Below are positions 10,173 to 22,511 of a DNA stretch of 64,000 bases, piece by piece; position 1 is the first letter of the stretch, and each line of letters opens with the position of its first letter. The position numbers and the translations under genes were made by a program. Below the pieces are notes generated by a model that did no database searches, was not told where the DNA came from, and worked only from the letters and a program-made list of their open reading frames with translations. Origin of the DNA: Seiridium cupressi (lineage: Eukaryota; Ascomycota; Sordariomycetes; Amphisphaeriales; Sporocadaceae); NCBI GenBank assembly GCA_036674765.1, contig JARVKI010000048.1, positions 248,001 to 312,000 on the forward strand, written 5' to 3'.

Positions 10173-11843
10173 ATGAACCACCTTAGCCGCTGAGCTCTGG
10201 CGTCTTGTCCCAAAATACAGACGAGGGAACTTGGCTACCACACCAACTGACGTTTTTTTGGGTTGCATTGTCGTTTCAATGGCTCGTCAGTTTTCTGTCT
10301 GGCGTGGTCACTTGCCTTCAAGCATGGCAAGCTCTCCGGCTCGCCTATCACTGACGGCCGGATTGGGAACCCACGGATTTGGGAGACTATCTGTGTAGAT
10401 TGATAGCGAGCATTGTGCACCCAATCGCTTCATCGTCGTTGGTTGGCGGGGGAGGGTGAGCTGAGACTGGGTACGAAATCCCCATATGTATAAAATGAAC
10501 ACAATGTGAGTATGAAAAGCCAGCTTTGTGAGTGTCTAACCAACGAATTTCGATTGAGTTGGCGCCGAATATCTAACCCTTCCTCAATTCTGCTCTACTG
10601 CAGAGCGCGCTGTGTCATAAATCGAGTCCTGTATTTGACCACCCCCAGCGACGTGTATCGTGAAGCTCAAAATTCCATATCTCCATGTATGCGTCGTATC
10701 GCATTTTGTTGGCTTCCAGGTTTCGGGTCGTCATTTTTCGATATATTCGAACGCGCATATTTACTGCCAGGAGGCCCTTGGGGTGCTAGTTTCTATGAAA
10801 TAGCAGTAGTCCTTGAGGGTCTATTCCTAGTGTCCTCCGAGGGCGATGCTGCTGTCCCCATTGTCGACTGTCTAGCCGGGAAAGTGAGGCTGTCAGTGTC
10901 CGGATATACCATACTAATTCAAGAGAAGCGAAAGTCGGTTTACATCAGTGCAAAACTACGTTTGAGATACCATCACATGCGAAGGAATTGGCCAATCTGA
11001 GGAGAAACATGGAAGGCCCCTGGCTTTGATAGATGCCAATCGAATCAATTCTAGTCGGTGCTTACCTAAGATGCCGTCGGACTTTAGCCAACAACAGACT
11101 GTTCCGGTGTCTAATTTGTAAAGTACATGTAGTGACGGCATCCTCCGCTAAGCCCAAATAGGCAAAAATCTGGTGACTTGAGTAAGCATTCTGATCCTTC
11201 ACGTAAGCTATACCAAGGTGGGACCAGCGTTCGGATATGGGTTTGCACATTGCCTCGCAGGGCTAACCTTTTCACGCACGGAAGGGTGATGCGGTCGCAT
11301 ATCTCGAGGCAACAGAACTTGCTACAAAATCGTGACATAGTGGCTTTATTACATATATGATTCTGCTCATTAATTGAAACAATATGTTACTAATGCACAA
11401 ACAAAATCCCGTTTTCCAACACATGACCATTGACCTCCAACATTGAGATCGCATTGAGATCAAACTAATCGATGTGGAGAATCTAGCAACAACGGAAGCT
11501 GACACCCGCAGCCTATGGGAGAAACCGACTTCTCAAAGCTAGTTAGCCTTAGCCTTAATAATCACCGACCACGTTCGAAAAGGTAAAATTCGGTTTGATC
11601 CTTCTAGGAGCCCAGACGAGTTAATGTTAGTCATCGGTCTCCTGGTTGAATATCGCCGACATAATATCTCAGCCACATTGCGTACGCCATTGGGTTCCTA
11701 TAAAGTCTAGATAAGTCCTGACCATTGACGGGCAGGAAGTGATAAGTCATCACATCTCGGAATAGTACACTGCATCGTCTGTACTGGCTGTGAAATATAC
11801 CTTATTAAATCCCAACGTTATTCAACCGAACCCGAACGCGAAA
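10173..11843. other. Gene-poor region upstream of the SMP-30-like gene
   Basis: About 1.7 kb. The longest frame (10512-11000, plus) lacks recognisable motifs and a convincing context, so it is not called. No RNA gene or terminal inverted repeats were seen. Confidence 0.35.
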
Positions 11844-12884
11844 ATGGTTTCTTTGAAGCTGCAGGCTTCCCTGCTCCTAGCCGGATGCCTTTCTCTGGTT
11901 TCAGCAGTACCCTTTGCATCTCGACACACGAATGAGCTGCCTCTGCGCAGCAAAACCATCTTTCAGATGGACACTGGCGACATTTGGCTAGAGACTATCC
12001 TCGCCCGCCAGAATGGCGAACTCCTCGTCACCATGCTTTGGCCCAACTCCTCGATATTCTCATTAAAGAACCCAAGTTCCCCATCACCAGAATGGAACCT
12101 TGTACACACGTTCGACGGTGAGAATGGTGTGCTAGGTATCGTCGAGACGAAGCCTGATATCTTCGTAGTGGCAGCAGGCCAGTTCACTGCAATGGGAACA
12201 TGGGTGGCGGGCACGGGCGCACTCTGGGAGATCAGCCTGGCGAAATCAGACGCATCATCAGTCCGCAAAATCACCGATATCCCTGAATCAGTGTTTCTCA
12301 ACGGCGTTGAGTCGGTGCCCAGCTGTGCCCATGATGCCGTTCTTATTGCCGACAGCAGCCTGGGCGCGGTCTGGCGCGTTGACACGAACACGGGCAATTA
12401 CAGCATCGTCTTGGAAGTCTCCGAGATGCTGCCCGTTGCCAACGCCACGGAGCAATTTGGAGTCAACGGGCTGAAGGTCCGAGACGGGTATCTGTATTGG
12501 AGCAACTCAAACTACCACACTATCTACCGGGTCAAGTTTGACTCGCATGGATACCCAGTAGCTGGGGCACCGGTGGAAACGGTAGCGGTCCTCGACTCCG
12601 TCTTCATTGACGATTTCGTTTTCGACAAGACGGGTACCTTGTGGGCCGCAACGAATCTCGACAATTTGGTGGTTGTACTACGTCCCGATGGATCGAGTGA
12701 GACAGTCGCCGGCGCAGCGACGCAACTGACCGTTGCTGGTGACACATCGGTCACATTCGGGACGACAAAGAGCGATAGTCACATACTCTATGTTGTCACT
12801 ACCGGTGCTGTTGCTTCGCCGGTAAACGGGACGGTGACAGAGCCTCCCAAGGTTGTGGCTGTCGATACTACGGGTTTTATGTGA
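11844..12884 (+). CDS. Secreted SMP-30/gluconolactonase-like beta-propeller protein
   Basis: Single-exon gene; from the ATG at 11844 it encodes 346 residues. An in-frame ATG 54 bp upstream would put a polar stretch before the signal peptide, so the later start is preferred. Residues 1-22 are a signal peptide (MVSLKLQASLLLAGCLSLVSA). The rest is a repetitive propeller with blade-like motifs such as GIVETKPDIFVVAAGQF, NGVESVPSCAHDAVLIADS, LGAVWRVDTNTG, NGLKVRDGYLYWSNS and DDFVFDKTGTLWAATN. Several N-glycosylation sequons fit secretion. Related fungal six-bladed propellers occur in secondary-metabolite clusters, and some act as hetero-Diels-Alderases (EupfF type), while others are lactonase-like; the activity here is undetermined. 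It is convergent with the Zn2Cys6 regulator. Confidence 0.85.
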   Translation: MVSLKLQASLLLAGCLSLVSAVPFASRHTNELPLRSKTIFQMDTGDIWLETILARQNGELLVTMLWPNSSIFSLKNPSSPSPEWNLVHTFDGENGVLGIVETKPDIFVVAAGQFTAMGTWVAGTGALWEISLAKSDASSVRKITDIPESVFLNGVESVPSCAHDAVLIADSSLGAVWRVDTNTGNYSIVLEVSEMLPVANATEQFGVNGLKVRDGYLYWSNSNYHTIYRVKFDSHGYPVAGAPVETVAVLDSVFIDDFVFDKTGTLWAATNLDNLVVVLRPDGSSETVAGAATQLTVAGDTSVTFGTTKSDSHILYVVTTGAVASPVNGTVTEPPKVVAVDTTGFM

Positions 12885-13446
12885 TGGCCAGGGTGAGGGA
12901 GAAGGTGAGATGGACCTGTCTATCATATCTATTACCGGCTTGAGATCCCCCCAGGCCAACATAGCTCGCGTCCATCTTCGACTCGAGCAACATAGACTAT
13001 GGTTCTCCTTAATGTAATAATTGTCTTTAGAAATACTTTACAAGAATATGAGTTGCTTCCGTCTAAATATTGATCACCACCATAGCGTATTTTCGACTAA
13101 ACCTTGGGCGGGAAAAGGCTACTTAGCCCAGCCCAGCTTGATCTTCGACTTAGTCTTAGATTTGAATCCCTCGAACGACACTGCCTTTTCTTTAGCTCAC
13201 ATCTTATGCGACGCCGGTGGTTCTGAAACTCTCTCCAAGGAGTGAAACGATAAAGAGTGCTAGGCTTCCCACTGTGAGGAGCTGGATGAACAGAGGCCTA
13301 GACAACGTATGGTTTGGGAACTCATGGACCACTTTATACAGACAACAGCTGTGACCTGTCTACGACGCTACTGATATACACTAACCGGGGAGCGTGGGGC
13401 CCGGAACCACCTGGGATCCACTGGGGCTAATAGACCCCTTCATCAG
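12885..13446. other. Convergent intergenic region
   Basis: About 560 bp between the 3' ends of the SMP-30-like gene and the Zn2Cys6 regulator gene. Only short ORFs; it must hold both polyadenylation regions. Nothing further is seen. Confidence 0.4.
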
Positions 13447-15893
13447 TCAGGGAAAGAAACCAGTCAAGTCTTCTTCCAGGAGTCCCATCATTGTGACATT
13501 TCCAGCGAACCAGCCCCCTAGCGGTGCACTTTGTGCTGGCACGTTCGGCGCGTTGCTAACTGCGGTATGTCCCGTATCTGGCATGGTCAAACCCAGCTGC
13601 GTCAGATACGCCTCAAAGTCGCGTTCTAGCGGCACCGTGCCCTGCATTCCAACCTGTGACTTCTTGGCTTTGACGTACAACAACGCGATATTGTAGAGTG
13701 CCTGGGCTAGACGGTACAGTTGTTCGATGGCTTCGGATAGGGGGCTGACATGCTCTATTGAAGATGCAAAACCCTCTAACTGCAGCAGGTCGGCCTCGTC
13801 CAAGCTTTCGATTGCGTGGCAGAAGATGACAATCAACGGAGTAAAAGGTGCGAATAAGAGTGTCCTTTTCCAGTCAGCAGAGATATAACAGACGAATCGA
13901 ACGCAATCTTACCAGTGGATATAGCCTGTCTGCGCTATTGGGGACATAGCTATCCGTAAACATTCGTGATGCTGCTGAAACGCGACACGTGCCGCCTCCA
14001 CACACTCGCTGGCGAAGGCCCCGGCTCCATGTGCACTCTGCGGCACAGAGCGGTATATCAAAGTCAGGGACGAATGATATGAGACCATTTCTGATCCCAG
14101 TATCAGCTCCGACGCGTCCTCTGTCGTTCGCGTAAGGCTGGCTGCATTCCGGACGCGGCCGAATTCCGCTCTGATCTTGTATAGATCACGAACCATGGCT
14201 TTGATGCTTTCTGCGAGAGCCATGGCACATTGAGTCCTCTGCCCCGGCGGCTCTCGTAGCGCTTTGGAGCTGTAGAGTTGGTCGTATATCTCTCCTTGTA
14301 CCTTGGCGTGCTGAACCCGGGCCGCTATGACTCTTCGCCAGAGATTCCCGCCGCAGTTATCCACACTAAACAGCGGTACTGAGATGTCGTAATCTTGGAA
14401 AGCCGAGACCCTCCCTAGTCTTAGAGCTAAGGCTTTATTTAATTTGTATGTGTAGCGGAAGGTGTCAGTCCGTCGTTCGTAGTCCGTAGTATCACCGCTG
14501 ACATCGGACAACGGTGGCATTTGGTGATAGCCTAGAGTCTGGCACATTTGCGCGGCTACATTGCTCATCTTCCAGGCAAGAGAGGGTCGAGACGCCTCAA
14601 TCGCGTAGTTTGTCTACCTTGGTCAGTACTTTCTCATTTATGGCCCCTGCCTCTGGGCTTTTCCTGCTTACCCCCAACAGCAGCGCCTCGATATTCACGG
14701 CATTCGCCGGCATGAATAAGCTGAGACTGCCAAGTGCGGCAACCATGTTATCAGCACACATATTTCGATATTGATAGAGAAAGTCGGCTCGAATGTCGGG
14801 ATCGTCAAGTTCCTCTGGTATTAGTGCCCTGCCGCCAAATAGATGGAAAAGTCCACCGTTGACGACAATAAACGTGGCCAAGTCGAATTCATCTGTTGCA
14901 AAATACACTTGCCGGCAGTATTCCGTGAATCTTTCGACCGATATGAATATGCAGTGCAAGGCATAAGGCACTTTCGCCCCATTTTCTGTCAAGCTTCAGT
15001 CAGTTTGGACAGGTCCTCCTTGATCAACCGCGTGGACACGAAAATATGCCAGTACCTTTCATATCCCGTAGTATCTGTAGTACTAGCTGCAAGGGCGGCA
15101 TCGGTAACTCTCGAAAGCCACCTTGAGGTAAAGCCTTTTGGTTCGAGAAGCCTACCTCATTCCCATTTGCTTTTCTATACTGACTCTCGACGATGTGTCG
15201 GAGGGCTGACAATGCTGCATGTATGTCATTGTCGAGACCTGGTGGACTGGTTTGCTTAACGTTGTGGCTGACTTGGTTGCTCACTAGGGTGGTATGCGCG
15301 GCCAGGGATGAGCCGCCTTCGAACAGTGGTATAGGCTCATCGGCTGGTTGCGCGACATCGCCTCCATTACTCCTCTTGAACCGTAGGGCAGTGCGCAAGA
15401 CACCAGGACCAGCCCGTCCAGGTGATGCGGTAGGAGCGACGATATTCTGGAGCAGACTCTCGATACTACTGAGACGATCTTCGATTCGGTCTATTTTTTG
15501 TTCGCTTATAGTGACAAAGCTCGATTCAGCATGCAGAGATGGGAAGCAGATAGCGAGTGTGGTTATGTACTTACTACTGAGAAGAAATGAGTACTCTCTG
15601 TCGCGCTCCTCCAGCGCTTGGTCCAGTAGTAATGCAAGCTCGTTTAGCAGTGCGACAATTGGCGCAAGGCTCGTGCCTATCACACTTGATCTAGATATCG
15701 AGTTTGGATTTAGTATTCAGCGACGATAGTAAAGCCACTTTGGAGATACTACTCACCTTTCGCTTGCGACACTGATCACACTGCACATGTGTTAAAAACC
15801 AATGTCGTACCGGAGTCCGGCTATGCAGGGTGGGGCGCGGTCACTACCTACGGCTGCGAGTCGCACCGGCCCAGCCTCCGTATCATCAGCCAT
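13447..15893 (-). CDS. Zn2Cys6 fungal-specific transcription factor, 7 exons
   Basis: Nuclear DNA-binding regulator with a Gal4-type binuclear zinc cluster and a fungal-specific middle homology region. Exons: 15893-15852, 15780-15757, 15690-15575, 15504-15056, 14985-14672, 14613-13913 and 13864-13447. All six introns are 48-71 bp, GT..AG and phase-compatible, giving 687 residues. The N-terminus is MADDTEAGPVRLAA followed by the cluster CDQCRKRKIKCDRHEPCANC, TAKRAC, with six cysteines; introns interrupt the cluster coding. A short coiled-coil linker follows (QKIDRIEDRLSSIESLLQ). The regulatory domain has RPSLAWKMSNVAAQMCQTLG and a C-terminal WTLLFAPFTPLIVIFCHA segment. All frames are intact. 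The target is unknown; the neighbouring SMP-30-like gene is a candidate by position only. Confidence 0.93.
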
Positions 15894-16485
15894 TCCGTCA
15901 GTCTGTGGCTTGTTCTTCCGATCTTAAGTGCTACCGGGGGGCGATACTCGTGATTGGGTTGTTGCTCAGTCCGGAAGACGTTGAAAGATCTTTTGCTCGT
16001 ATCACCGAGCAACAATTTTTCTTGGCCGAAGCCAGAGACGGGCCCGCGGGGCCGCACTTTATGCTCAGTTGAAACTGAATGAGTGGGCCCCATACTCTCG
16101 CCAGTAGTGCCTATCTTGACCAATAAGGACACGACATCGTGAGCCATGATTCATGCTAGCTTCTAGGTTTCGATATCAATTGCTTGATGCCGCTTCGAAC
16201 GTGGAAACAAGTCCTAGAAACGAAGCTCGCTCGTCAACCAACCCTCTCGAAAACAGTGCCTGTGAATTCACCGAACAATAGTTTCCCGATAATCGAGACA
16301 AAACATCTCTCATCAAATCCTATGATAATCATGACTTGAGCAGATCATCGCTGGACCGAAACTGGTTAGGATGAACCGTGATATGGTAAACATAATTTGA
16401 GACCCTCAAGCACGTAGACTAGCCACTTCAACCCCCAAACCCATCTGTTAATCGTCACATCGATCTTTCGTCGGTAGAAAGGGCG
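15894..16485. other. Divergent promoter region
   Basis: About 590 bp between the zinc-cluster regulator and the 2EXR gene. It contains GGGCCCGCGGGGCC near 16040, resembled by GGGCCCGCGGACCC near 16575, and a pyrimidine-rich leader-like stretch at 16425-16470. No gene. Confidence 0.35.
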
Positions 16486-17646
16486 ATGAAAGTAGGGGAG
16501 TATCTACGATCACGGAGACTCCATCCAGCCCACTTTTATACAACGTCTACGCAGTGCGTCGTAGCTCCGAACGGGCCCGCGGACCCGAGGAGTGGGCCAC
16601 ATTCACCAACGAACCACGTTGATATATTTCCACGCCGCGTCTCGAAAACGAACTCCGACACTACAACGATTGCACATCCGGAAGTTCCGGTATTGACTGA
16701 CTTATTTACGGAGAAGACATGTCATGATGTTTACAGGAAAATTATGAGAGGATGCTGGAAAACAAGGTCGAGTCTGGAGGTATTGGCAGGACTTCTTGGG
16801 GGTGAGACTATCTCCGATTTCTCTGGCTGCTTGTCAAGCAGCCATTCATACAGCTATATCAGAATGGCGCATATCGTTCTAGCAGATGAATATGCGGACA
16901 ACTCTTTCGGCAAATTCTCCCAGTTACCCCCAGAGCTTCGCATGCATATATGGAATATGGCTATCATGGAGGAGGCTCGGGAACGAATCATAATCATGGA
17001 CGTCTTCAACCCCGGAAGGTTTTGCCTGACCCAGGACCTCGCGTCGCCTTTCCTACTCGTCGATCAGGAGAGCCGTGGCTGCGCTACGGACTACTACAAT
17101 TACAAGGTCAAAGTCACTCGACGAAGCAGTGATCGAGCTTCCGGGACTGTCTATCTTCGACCCGAAGAGCATGTTTCCGCAATCGGTCAGATGGGCCAGG
17201 ACTTGAAATTTGGTATGGAGTGCCATCGGTGCTTCAAGTGCTTAGCCAGGACACCATCCTCGTATGAGGGTTTCCTTCATGAGGAAGGGATGTCTCGTGT
17301 GACCAGTGGGCTTTTGTTGAAGCAATGTCGAAGGGAAACATATGTTCGAGAGTCCTGCAAGTTCTTGCCAAACCTACGGAATGTCTATTGGTTAGAATGG
17401 ACCCGAAAGCCTTGTACGATACACCCTAGTGTATTCAAGAATACACTGGCGCACTTGGGGCCGACTATGACTACTAGCGTATTCGAGTCTCTTGGAGCTT
17501 ATTGGAGGTATTGTGAATGGCAGGCTGAGGCACCGCTGGAGAGGACCGATATGAATCATGAGACTACTTGGTACTGGTCTTTGCCAGGTACAATTATATA
17601 TTTCCATGATCCGCGGTTCATTGTTGGGAGAAACCGTAAGATATAG
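16486..17646 (+). CDS. 2EXR-domain protein
   Basis: Single-exon frame of 386 codons. The recognisable part begins near residue 127 (in-frame ATG at 16864): FGKFSQLPPELRMHIWNMAI followed by LASPFLLVDQESRGCATDYY, the two-part signature of the fungal 2EXR family, a large expanded family of unknown function related to F-box-like LPxELRxxIW proteins. The C-terminal half has FLPNLRNVYWLEW and a Trp/Tyr-rich end. The first 126 residues are not recognisable, so the real start may be 16864 (260 residues); the upstream ATG is kept because the frame is open and preceded by a pyrimidine-rich leader. Likely intracellular; function unknown. Confidence 0.75.
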   Translation: MKVGEYLRSRRLHPAHFYTTSTQCVVAPNGPADPRSGPHSPTNHVDIFPRRVSKTNSDTTTIAHPEVPVLTDLFTEKTCHDVYRKIMRGCWKTRSSLEVLAGLLGGETISDFSGCLSSSHSYSYIRMAHIVLADEYADNSFGKFSQLPPELRMHIWNMAIMEEARERIIIMDVFNPGRFCLTQDLASPFLLVDQESRGCATDYYNYKVKVTRRSSDRASGTVYLRPEEHVSAIGQMGQDLKFGMECHRCFKCLARTPSSYEGFLHEEGMSRVTSGLLLKQCRRETYVRESCKFLPNLRNVYWLEWTRKPCTIHPSVFKNTLAHLGPTMTTSVFESLGAYWRYCEWQAEAPLERTDMNHETTWYWSLPGTIIYFHDPRFIVGRNRKI

Positions 17647-19237
17647 ATACGAAAGTCCAACGATGTAGTCATCTGTGGTACTATACCAGAACAACCAAAT
17701 TGATCCCTAGTAATCTGCTTGGTAGATTTTTACGTGCTTTTCCAGCGCTGCGACTCCTGTCTGAACGTACTTTGAGTTTATCTGTCATATTGTCACGCGA
17801 TACGTCAAAATACAATGGCTATATTCCTAGTTTGCGAGGGACTTGGTGGCCGCGCCATGACAGCCTGGTAGGGATATCTCCAACAGTTGTAAAGCATCAT
17901 CTGCAATGGTGTTGCTTGATGCTCAAGAAAGGGAAACTGTTGCCAAATCTTAATATGATGTCGCAGTCTAGCTTGTTTGACTGAATTGAAGTGCTTAGAC
18001 TATACTAAAGCTATACCTTTCTTCTCGGTTAGCAGCGTAAACCATGCGCTTGCCATTCAGTGTCAGCCACAGCACGGGTGACGGCCGTGAACAGGAGTAA
18101 AGCAAATGGCGCACGTTCACCGCTCGTTTTTATCACCTTCCTCTAAGTGTGTGCGCAGTGGCGACGGCTGACTTGGTGAAAAGAAACTCGGAAACCCAAA
18201 AAATAACATTCCGCGACAAGCTACGCCCATGCCGTAAGCAGACGTAGCAGGTGGGAAGTCGATTAGGTTTATGACAGCTCGGGGGCCGGGGCGGTCAAAA
18301 CGGTCTGTAGGAATAGTGCTCCCGAAACGCCGGGTCGCCCAAAAAGCAGTGCATCGCACCCCCGTCGGTCCACTTCAAACTAAACAACAGCCTAGGTTAG
18401 GCCTGCATCGCACGGCAGTTCCTAGTAACTACCAGGCCGATTAAAAGGCTCCCTGTCAGGTAGAAAACTCGTGGCACAGACCAGCTACTATGATTCTCCC
18501 CATTAAAAGTGTACCCCTGTTAATATCACAGGTACCTGGTTGGGAGGCTTCTAATTACCTTGCGTAGTACGATAACTCGTCGGTCCCGTCGCGGATGGAA
18601 AACCGACTAGCGCTAGTGCTCCGACGATGATGTGCGATCACCGCGAACCCATGCTATTTTTCTGTACGCGAGCGGCTAAATTGTGGCTCGCGTAAAGTGA
18701 TTCGTGGCAGCAAGTGTATACCCATGCTGTAGAGATCCCTAGCATGCAAGACGCTAGGACATTCTAGGGTCCCTGACACGATCCTAAAAGGATGCCTAAA
18801 ATGATGTGACATCACAACGCGATAACACGCTCCACAGCGGTAGGATTTCCCCCCAGCCACCGTGGGAGGAGTATCTAATTTGGTAGAATTGTGGCACAGC
18901 CTTACAGGGTACTCACGGGAGCTGCGCATTTTTAGAAACGCTAGCGTCAACTGTCATCTCAACTCGCCAAGAAAAAGAAGTCCATCGCCCGTGCCTGGTC
19001 CTCCAAACATAACCTGTAAGCAACTCGCGAACAAGTCAGAGATAGCCTCAAGGGCTAAGTCGACACCACTTACCTTTTGGAACCATTCCTGGACTATTAC
19101 GGCACAGTTGGACCAGTTATCATCATATTACGAGGACACTTCTTCGGGCGCATTCGGACTACACAACAGTCTGCTGCCTGTCCCCGTCAACTTTTTGAGC
19201 TGCACCTCCTCTTTTCATCAGAAAGCTCCCAAACGGG
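17647..19237. other. Gene-poor region
   Basis: About 1.6 kb. A 94-codon plus frame (17700-17984) and two minus frames (18117-18359, 18654-18950) lack motifs and are not called. No repeats obvious to the eye. Confidence 0.35.
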
Positions 19238-19270
19238 ATGGTCAAGTCGCCATTTCGACTCCAAGCAGCC

Positions 19271-20675
19271 ATGATTCCCAAACCTAAATTATACTTCACG
19301 TCTGTGATCATTACCATCGCCTTATTTTACTACTATTACACGTATTTCCGCCATCATACCTTTAGCCAGCATGTGCACGACGATGCCCCCAGCCTCGACT
19401 GGTCCGTCCTAAACCAGTCTTGGGCCGGGAGTGTCAAATCCATGGAAAAGTCGGATGTATTTAATCGTACATTAGGTGTATGTTGCTCCATTATTTTTCA
19501 AATATCTTTTATGACGTAGTGCACATCTGGCATTCTATACTAACACCACTAAGTTTGAGCAAGTCTTCGTAATAGGCTTCCCCGAACGGACCGATAAGCG
19601 CGATGCGATAGCCCTAATGTCTGGGCTCACAGACTTCGATGTGCAATGGTTGGATGGCATCAGGGGGCAGAACATTCCAGACCAGGCTCTGCCTTTCGTA
19701 AGTCGCCGTTTGCCACTGCCTACTATGGATCGCCCTTACTGATATACTTGGCTGTTAGGGATGGGATCGTCACGGCCAGAGTTTGGAATCACATCTGGGC
19801 TCTTGGCGCGGGCATGTCAATGCGATCAGACAAATCGTCGAATCACGTTTATCCTCGGCTCTTATACTCGAGGATGACATGGACTGGGACGTCTCCATAA
19901 AGAAAGGGTTGGCCTCCTTCGCAATGGCCTCGCGCAAATTCCTACAAACAGGATTTGATGTTGAGCCAAAGATTGAGAGGACAAGTCCATACGGCCAGAA
20001 TTGGGATTTGCTCTGGCTCGGCGCGGTAAGCAACTACTATTGTCCACAACTCTATTACCCATTCTTTCATAGGATTTGCCTGTTGCACTGCCCGGTCCTG
20101 CGGAGAGTTTTTAGCCCCTATGGTGCAAAGATCATTGCTAACTTAATCTGATCTAGTGCTGGAACTCCTTTAATGAGCGGCTGAATCCCGGCCTACGATA
20201 TACAAAAAAAGACAGAGACGATCGAAAGATACTGATCCGAGACGACCCGACCGTAGCACCACCACATCGGCTCGTGGGCAATCCGGACCACGATTGGCAC
20301 GAATTTCCCATCAACACGCGAGTGGTATACAGGCCAGGTGGCCAAGTCTGCAGCTTTGCATACGCGCTGAGTCAGTCGGGGGCCAGGAAGGCTTTAGATT
20401 ATCTAAGCATAAGGGGTGCGAACAAGCCATTTGATCAGCATCTAGACGACTTGTGCAGGCTGAGAGAGAATGGGATGCGCTGTCTGTCCATTACTCCCGC
20501 ATTATTTGAACACCATCGACCCAGAGGCCCCGTGTCTGTCGATTCGGATATTTTGTCTACTGACAATGAAGACGTCAGAGAAGTTGGCTTTTCGGAGAAC
20601 ATTTACTATAGTACCAGGTTAAACATTAACAACTTGGTCAATGGGCGGGCACCGGAACCACAATGGAAAGATTAA
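19271..20675 (+). CDS. Glycosyltransferase family 25 protein, type II membrane
   Basis: Probable Golgi/ER-type membrane-anchored glycosyltransferase of family 25 (LPS glycosyltransferase fold). Exons: 19271-19477, 19554-19697, 19759-20025 and 20157-20675, with introns of 76, 61 and 131 bp that start GTATGT, GTAAGT and GTAAGC; all phase 0; 378 residues. A signal-anchor lies at the N-terminus (LYFTSVIITIALFYYYYTYF), then EQVFVIGFPERTDKRDAIAL (the family's opening strand), LDGIRGQ, ALILEDDMDWDV with the acidic metal-binding cluster, NWDLLWLGACWNS, and VCSFAYALSQSGARKALDYL. The real homologue usually has a Gly/Cys-rich segment after LLWLG, retained here. An in-frame ATG at 19238 would add 11 residues. 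Intact; the acceptor substrate is unknown. Confidence 0.92.
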
Positions 20676-22511
20676 AAGTGGTTATTATGCTATAAAATTC
20701 AGCTGTAGAATATAGAAGCTAATCGTATAAAAGTCTTGTTCAACTCGATTGGGTTCGTCGGCACTGGATAGGTTCGCTTCCCAAGCACACGCTTAGGAGT
20801 TCTGGAAAGCTCGTTGGCTGACTTATAGTAACCACTGCCTACCTGCGCACGTGTTTGCGTTTATCTCTCTTATCACACAACGCCACCATACATCGACGGC
20901 CCTCGGTGGAAAATCAACCATCTCATCAGGAAATATATGTTGAAGCTGGTTGCACGGCATCTCGGCCAATGAGGCAAGGCCGATGACGCGTAGCAAGATT
21001 ATTACCATCATTTCAGGTTCGGGCTTGTCAGTTATCCTGCGTCGGCTTTTAACGAAAACATACAGGGCAAACTACACCATGAAAAACCAATCTGTAGAAT
21101 ATCAATCAATGTGTCTAATGAAAGGTATCTAGAGTGTGGACCATGTCTGTCTTGCCTAATGCTCACGGGGCGACCCACTCTCGCAGATGATGACGGGTCC
21201 CTTGATTTTGCTCTGTTGTGAGTTCACAAACAGACATTTCTGCGCGCATTTCCTCGCACAAAGTCGAAACATAACCACCGGATATATCGCAGGCGCCGGC
21301 TTCTTAGACTGACTGCATACCGCAACATCTGCTTGGCAGAGCCCGCTCTTCCTGCCCAAGCCCCGACCCAATGCTGCCATCATGTGCTTGGCCTAACACC
21401 AAAAATTCGTTGATCCTGGCCTCATCATCCGCACTGACAAGCTGCACTCGCGCGTCTGCAAGAAGGCCAAAAAGACCTGCCACAGCCTTGGGGTCAGCGT
21501 GTATCATGACAGGTGGCAAAACAACAACAGTCCAACTTGATCTTGGATGCATCAAATCTGTCAGCTCGGATCACGTACGCAAATCGTCCCTCGCCTTGTT
21601 GATTGGGGTTCTTGTCGTAATGGTATTTCTGTAAGAGATCCCTCATGATGGATGCTTGGCAGGACGTGGCCCGCGCTGCGTGCCACATCAAGCAGCGTAC
21701 CGGGTCGTCCCAATTGTCCCTCAGCCCTTTGGCAATCTGTAACTTGAGCCAGGGGTGGTCGACCATATCGTGGCTGAAGAGTCGGGTATCTGGGTCCGCG
21801 AGGGGCCGGGGCGGCCTTTTTCAAATGCAGTGCATCTCGACTCCCGACAGACGCTCGCGATGACGGGAGGAGCCTGATCGGTCTTCGTTACTCTCTAATT
21901 TTGTATGCAAAGACCCTTATTCCGGGGGTCATCATCTGGTGTATGGTCGAACTCCACGATACGGTGAACGTGCTGATATGCAGCCCGAGGTTTACAATAG
22001 CTCATCGCGTGGGTCCCTCAGCGGGTACCTGAGATGAGCGCCTAACTAGCACTGGTTACAATGTACTATAGTCAGTGCACATGTAGGTAGTCTAGTCACT
22101 GTGTCCAGAAGAATGTGGCAGGCTACAGATCAATCCTTGATAGCACAAGTTACACCGGCTTAAACCGCTTACTCACAACATAGGCTGCGATAAACCGCAC
22201 AGCGAACCCCTCCTTTCGAACAGCCTTGGAAGTTTCCTGTCTCGTAGGTATAATGCTACCGTCGTACACCCCTGAGGTGCTCCGTGCCCTACCAGGGAGT
22301 TCGGCCAGAACGCCACCACTAGAGCGAGTTGGAGCTTCACCTCCTGCATCATCTTTAATATACCTATTCCGTCTATATTTGTTGATTGGTCACCCCGCAA
22401 TCCACGAAAGAGGTTTGGAGAGACGAACATAAATGGTTCCACGAAGCACTGGCCTTTTAACCGCAATTTCCGACTCGAAGGGTCTGATTCCTACCACTCT
22501 CCCGAGACTTC
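20676..22511. other. Intergenic region with a possible coding remnant
   Basis: About 1.8 kb. On the minus strand, 21838-21494 reads a protein-like frame containing RLFSHDMVDHPWLKLQIAKG and WHAARATSCQASIMRDLLQK, and 21555-21304 continues in another frame with AVAGLFGLLADARVQLVSAD. The two could be one gene broken by a frameshift or an unresolved intron. I do not recognise the family. The remainder (20676-21300 and 21860-22511) shows nothing. Confidence 0.3.

Noticed and set aside
10506..11000. 164-codon plus-strand open frame
   Set aside because: It begins at GTG, has no motif, signal or family resemblance and lies in gene-poor DNA; no splice context improves it.
17700..17984. 94-codon plus-strand ORF downstream of the 2EXR gene
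   Set aside because: No motif or coding signature; probably the 3' flank of the 2EXR gene.
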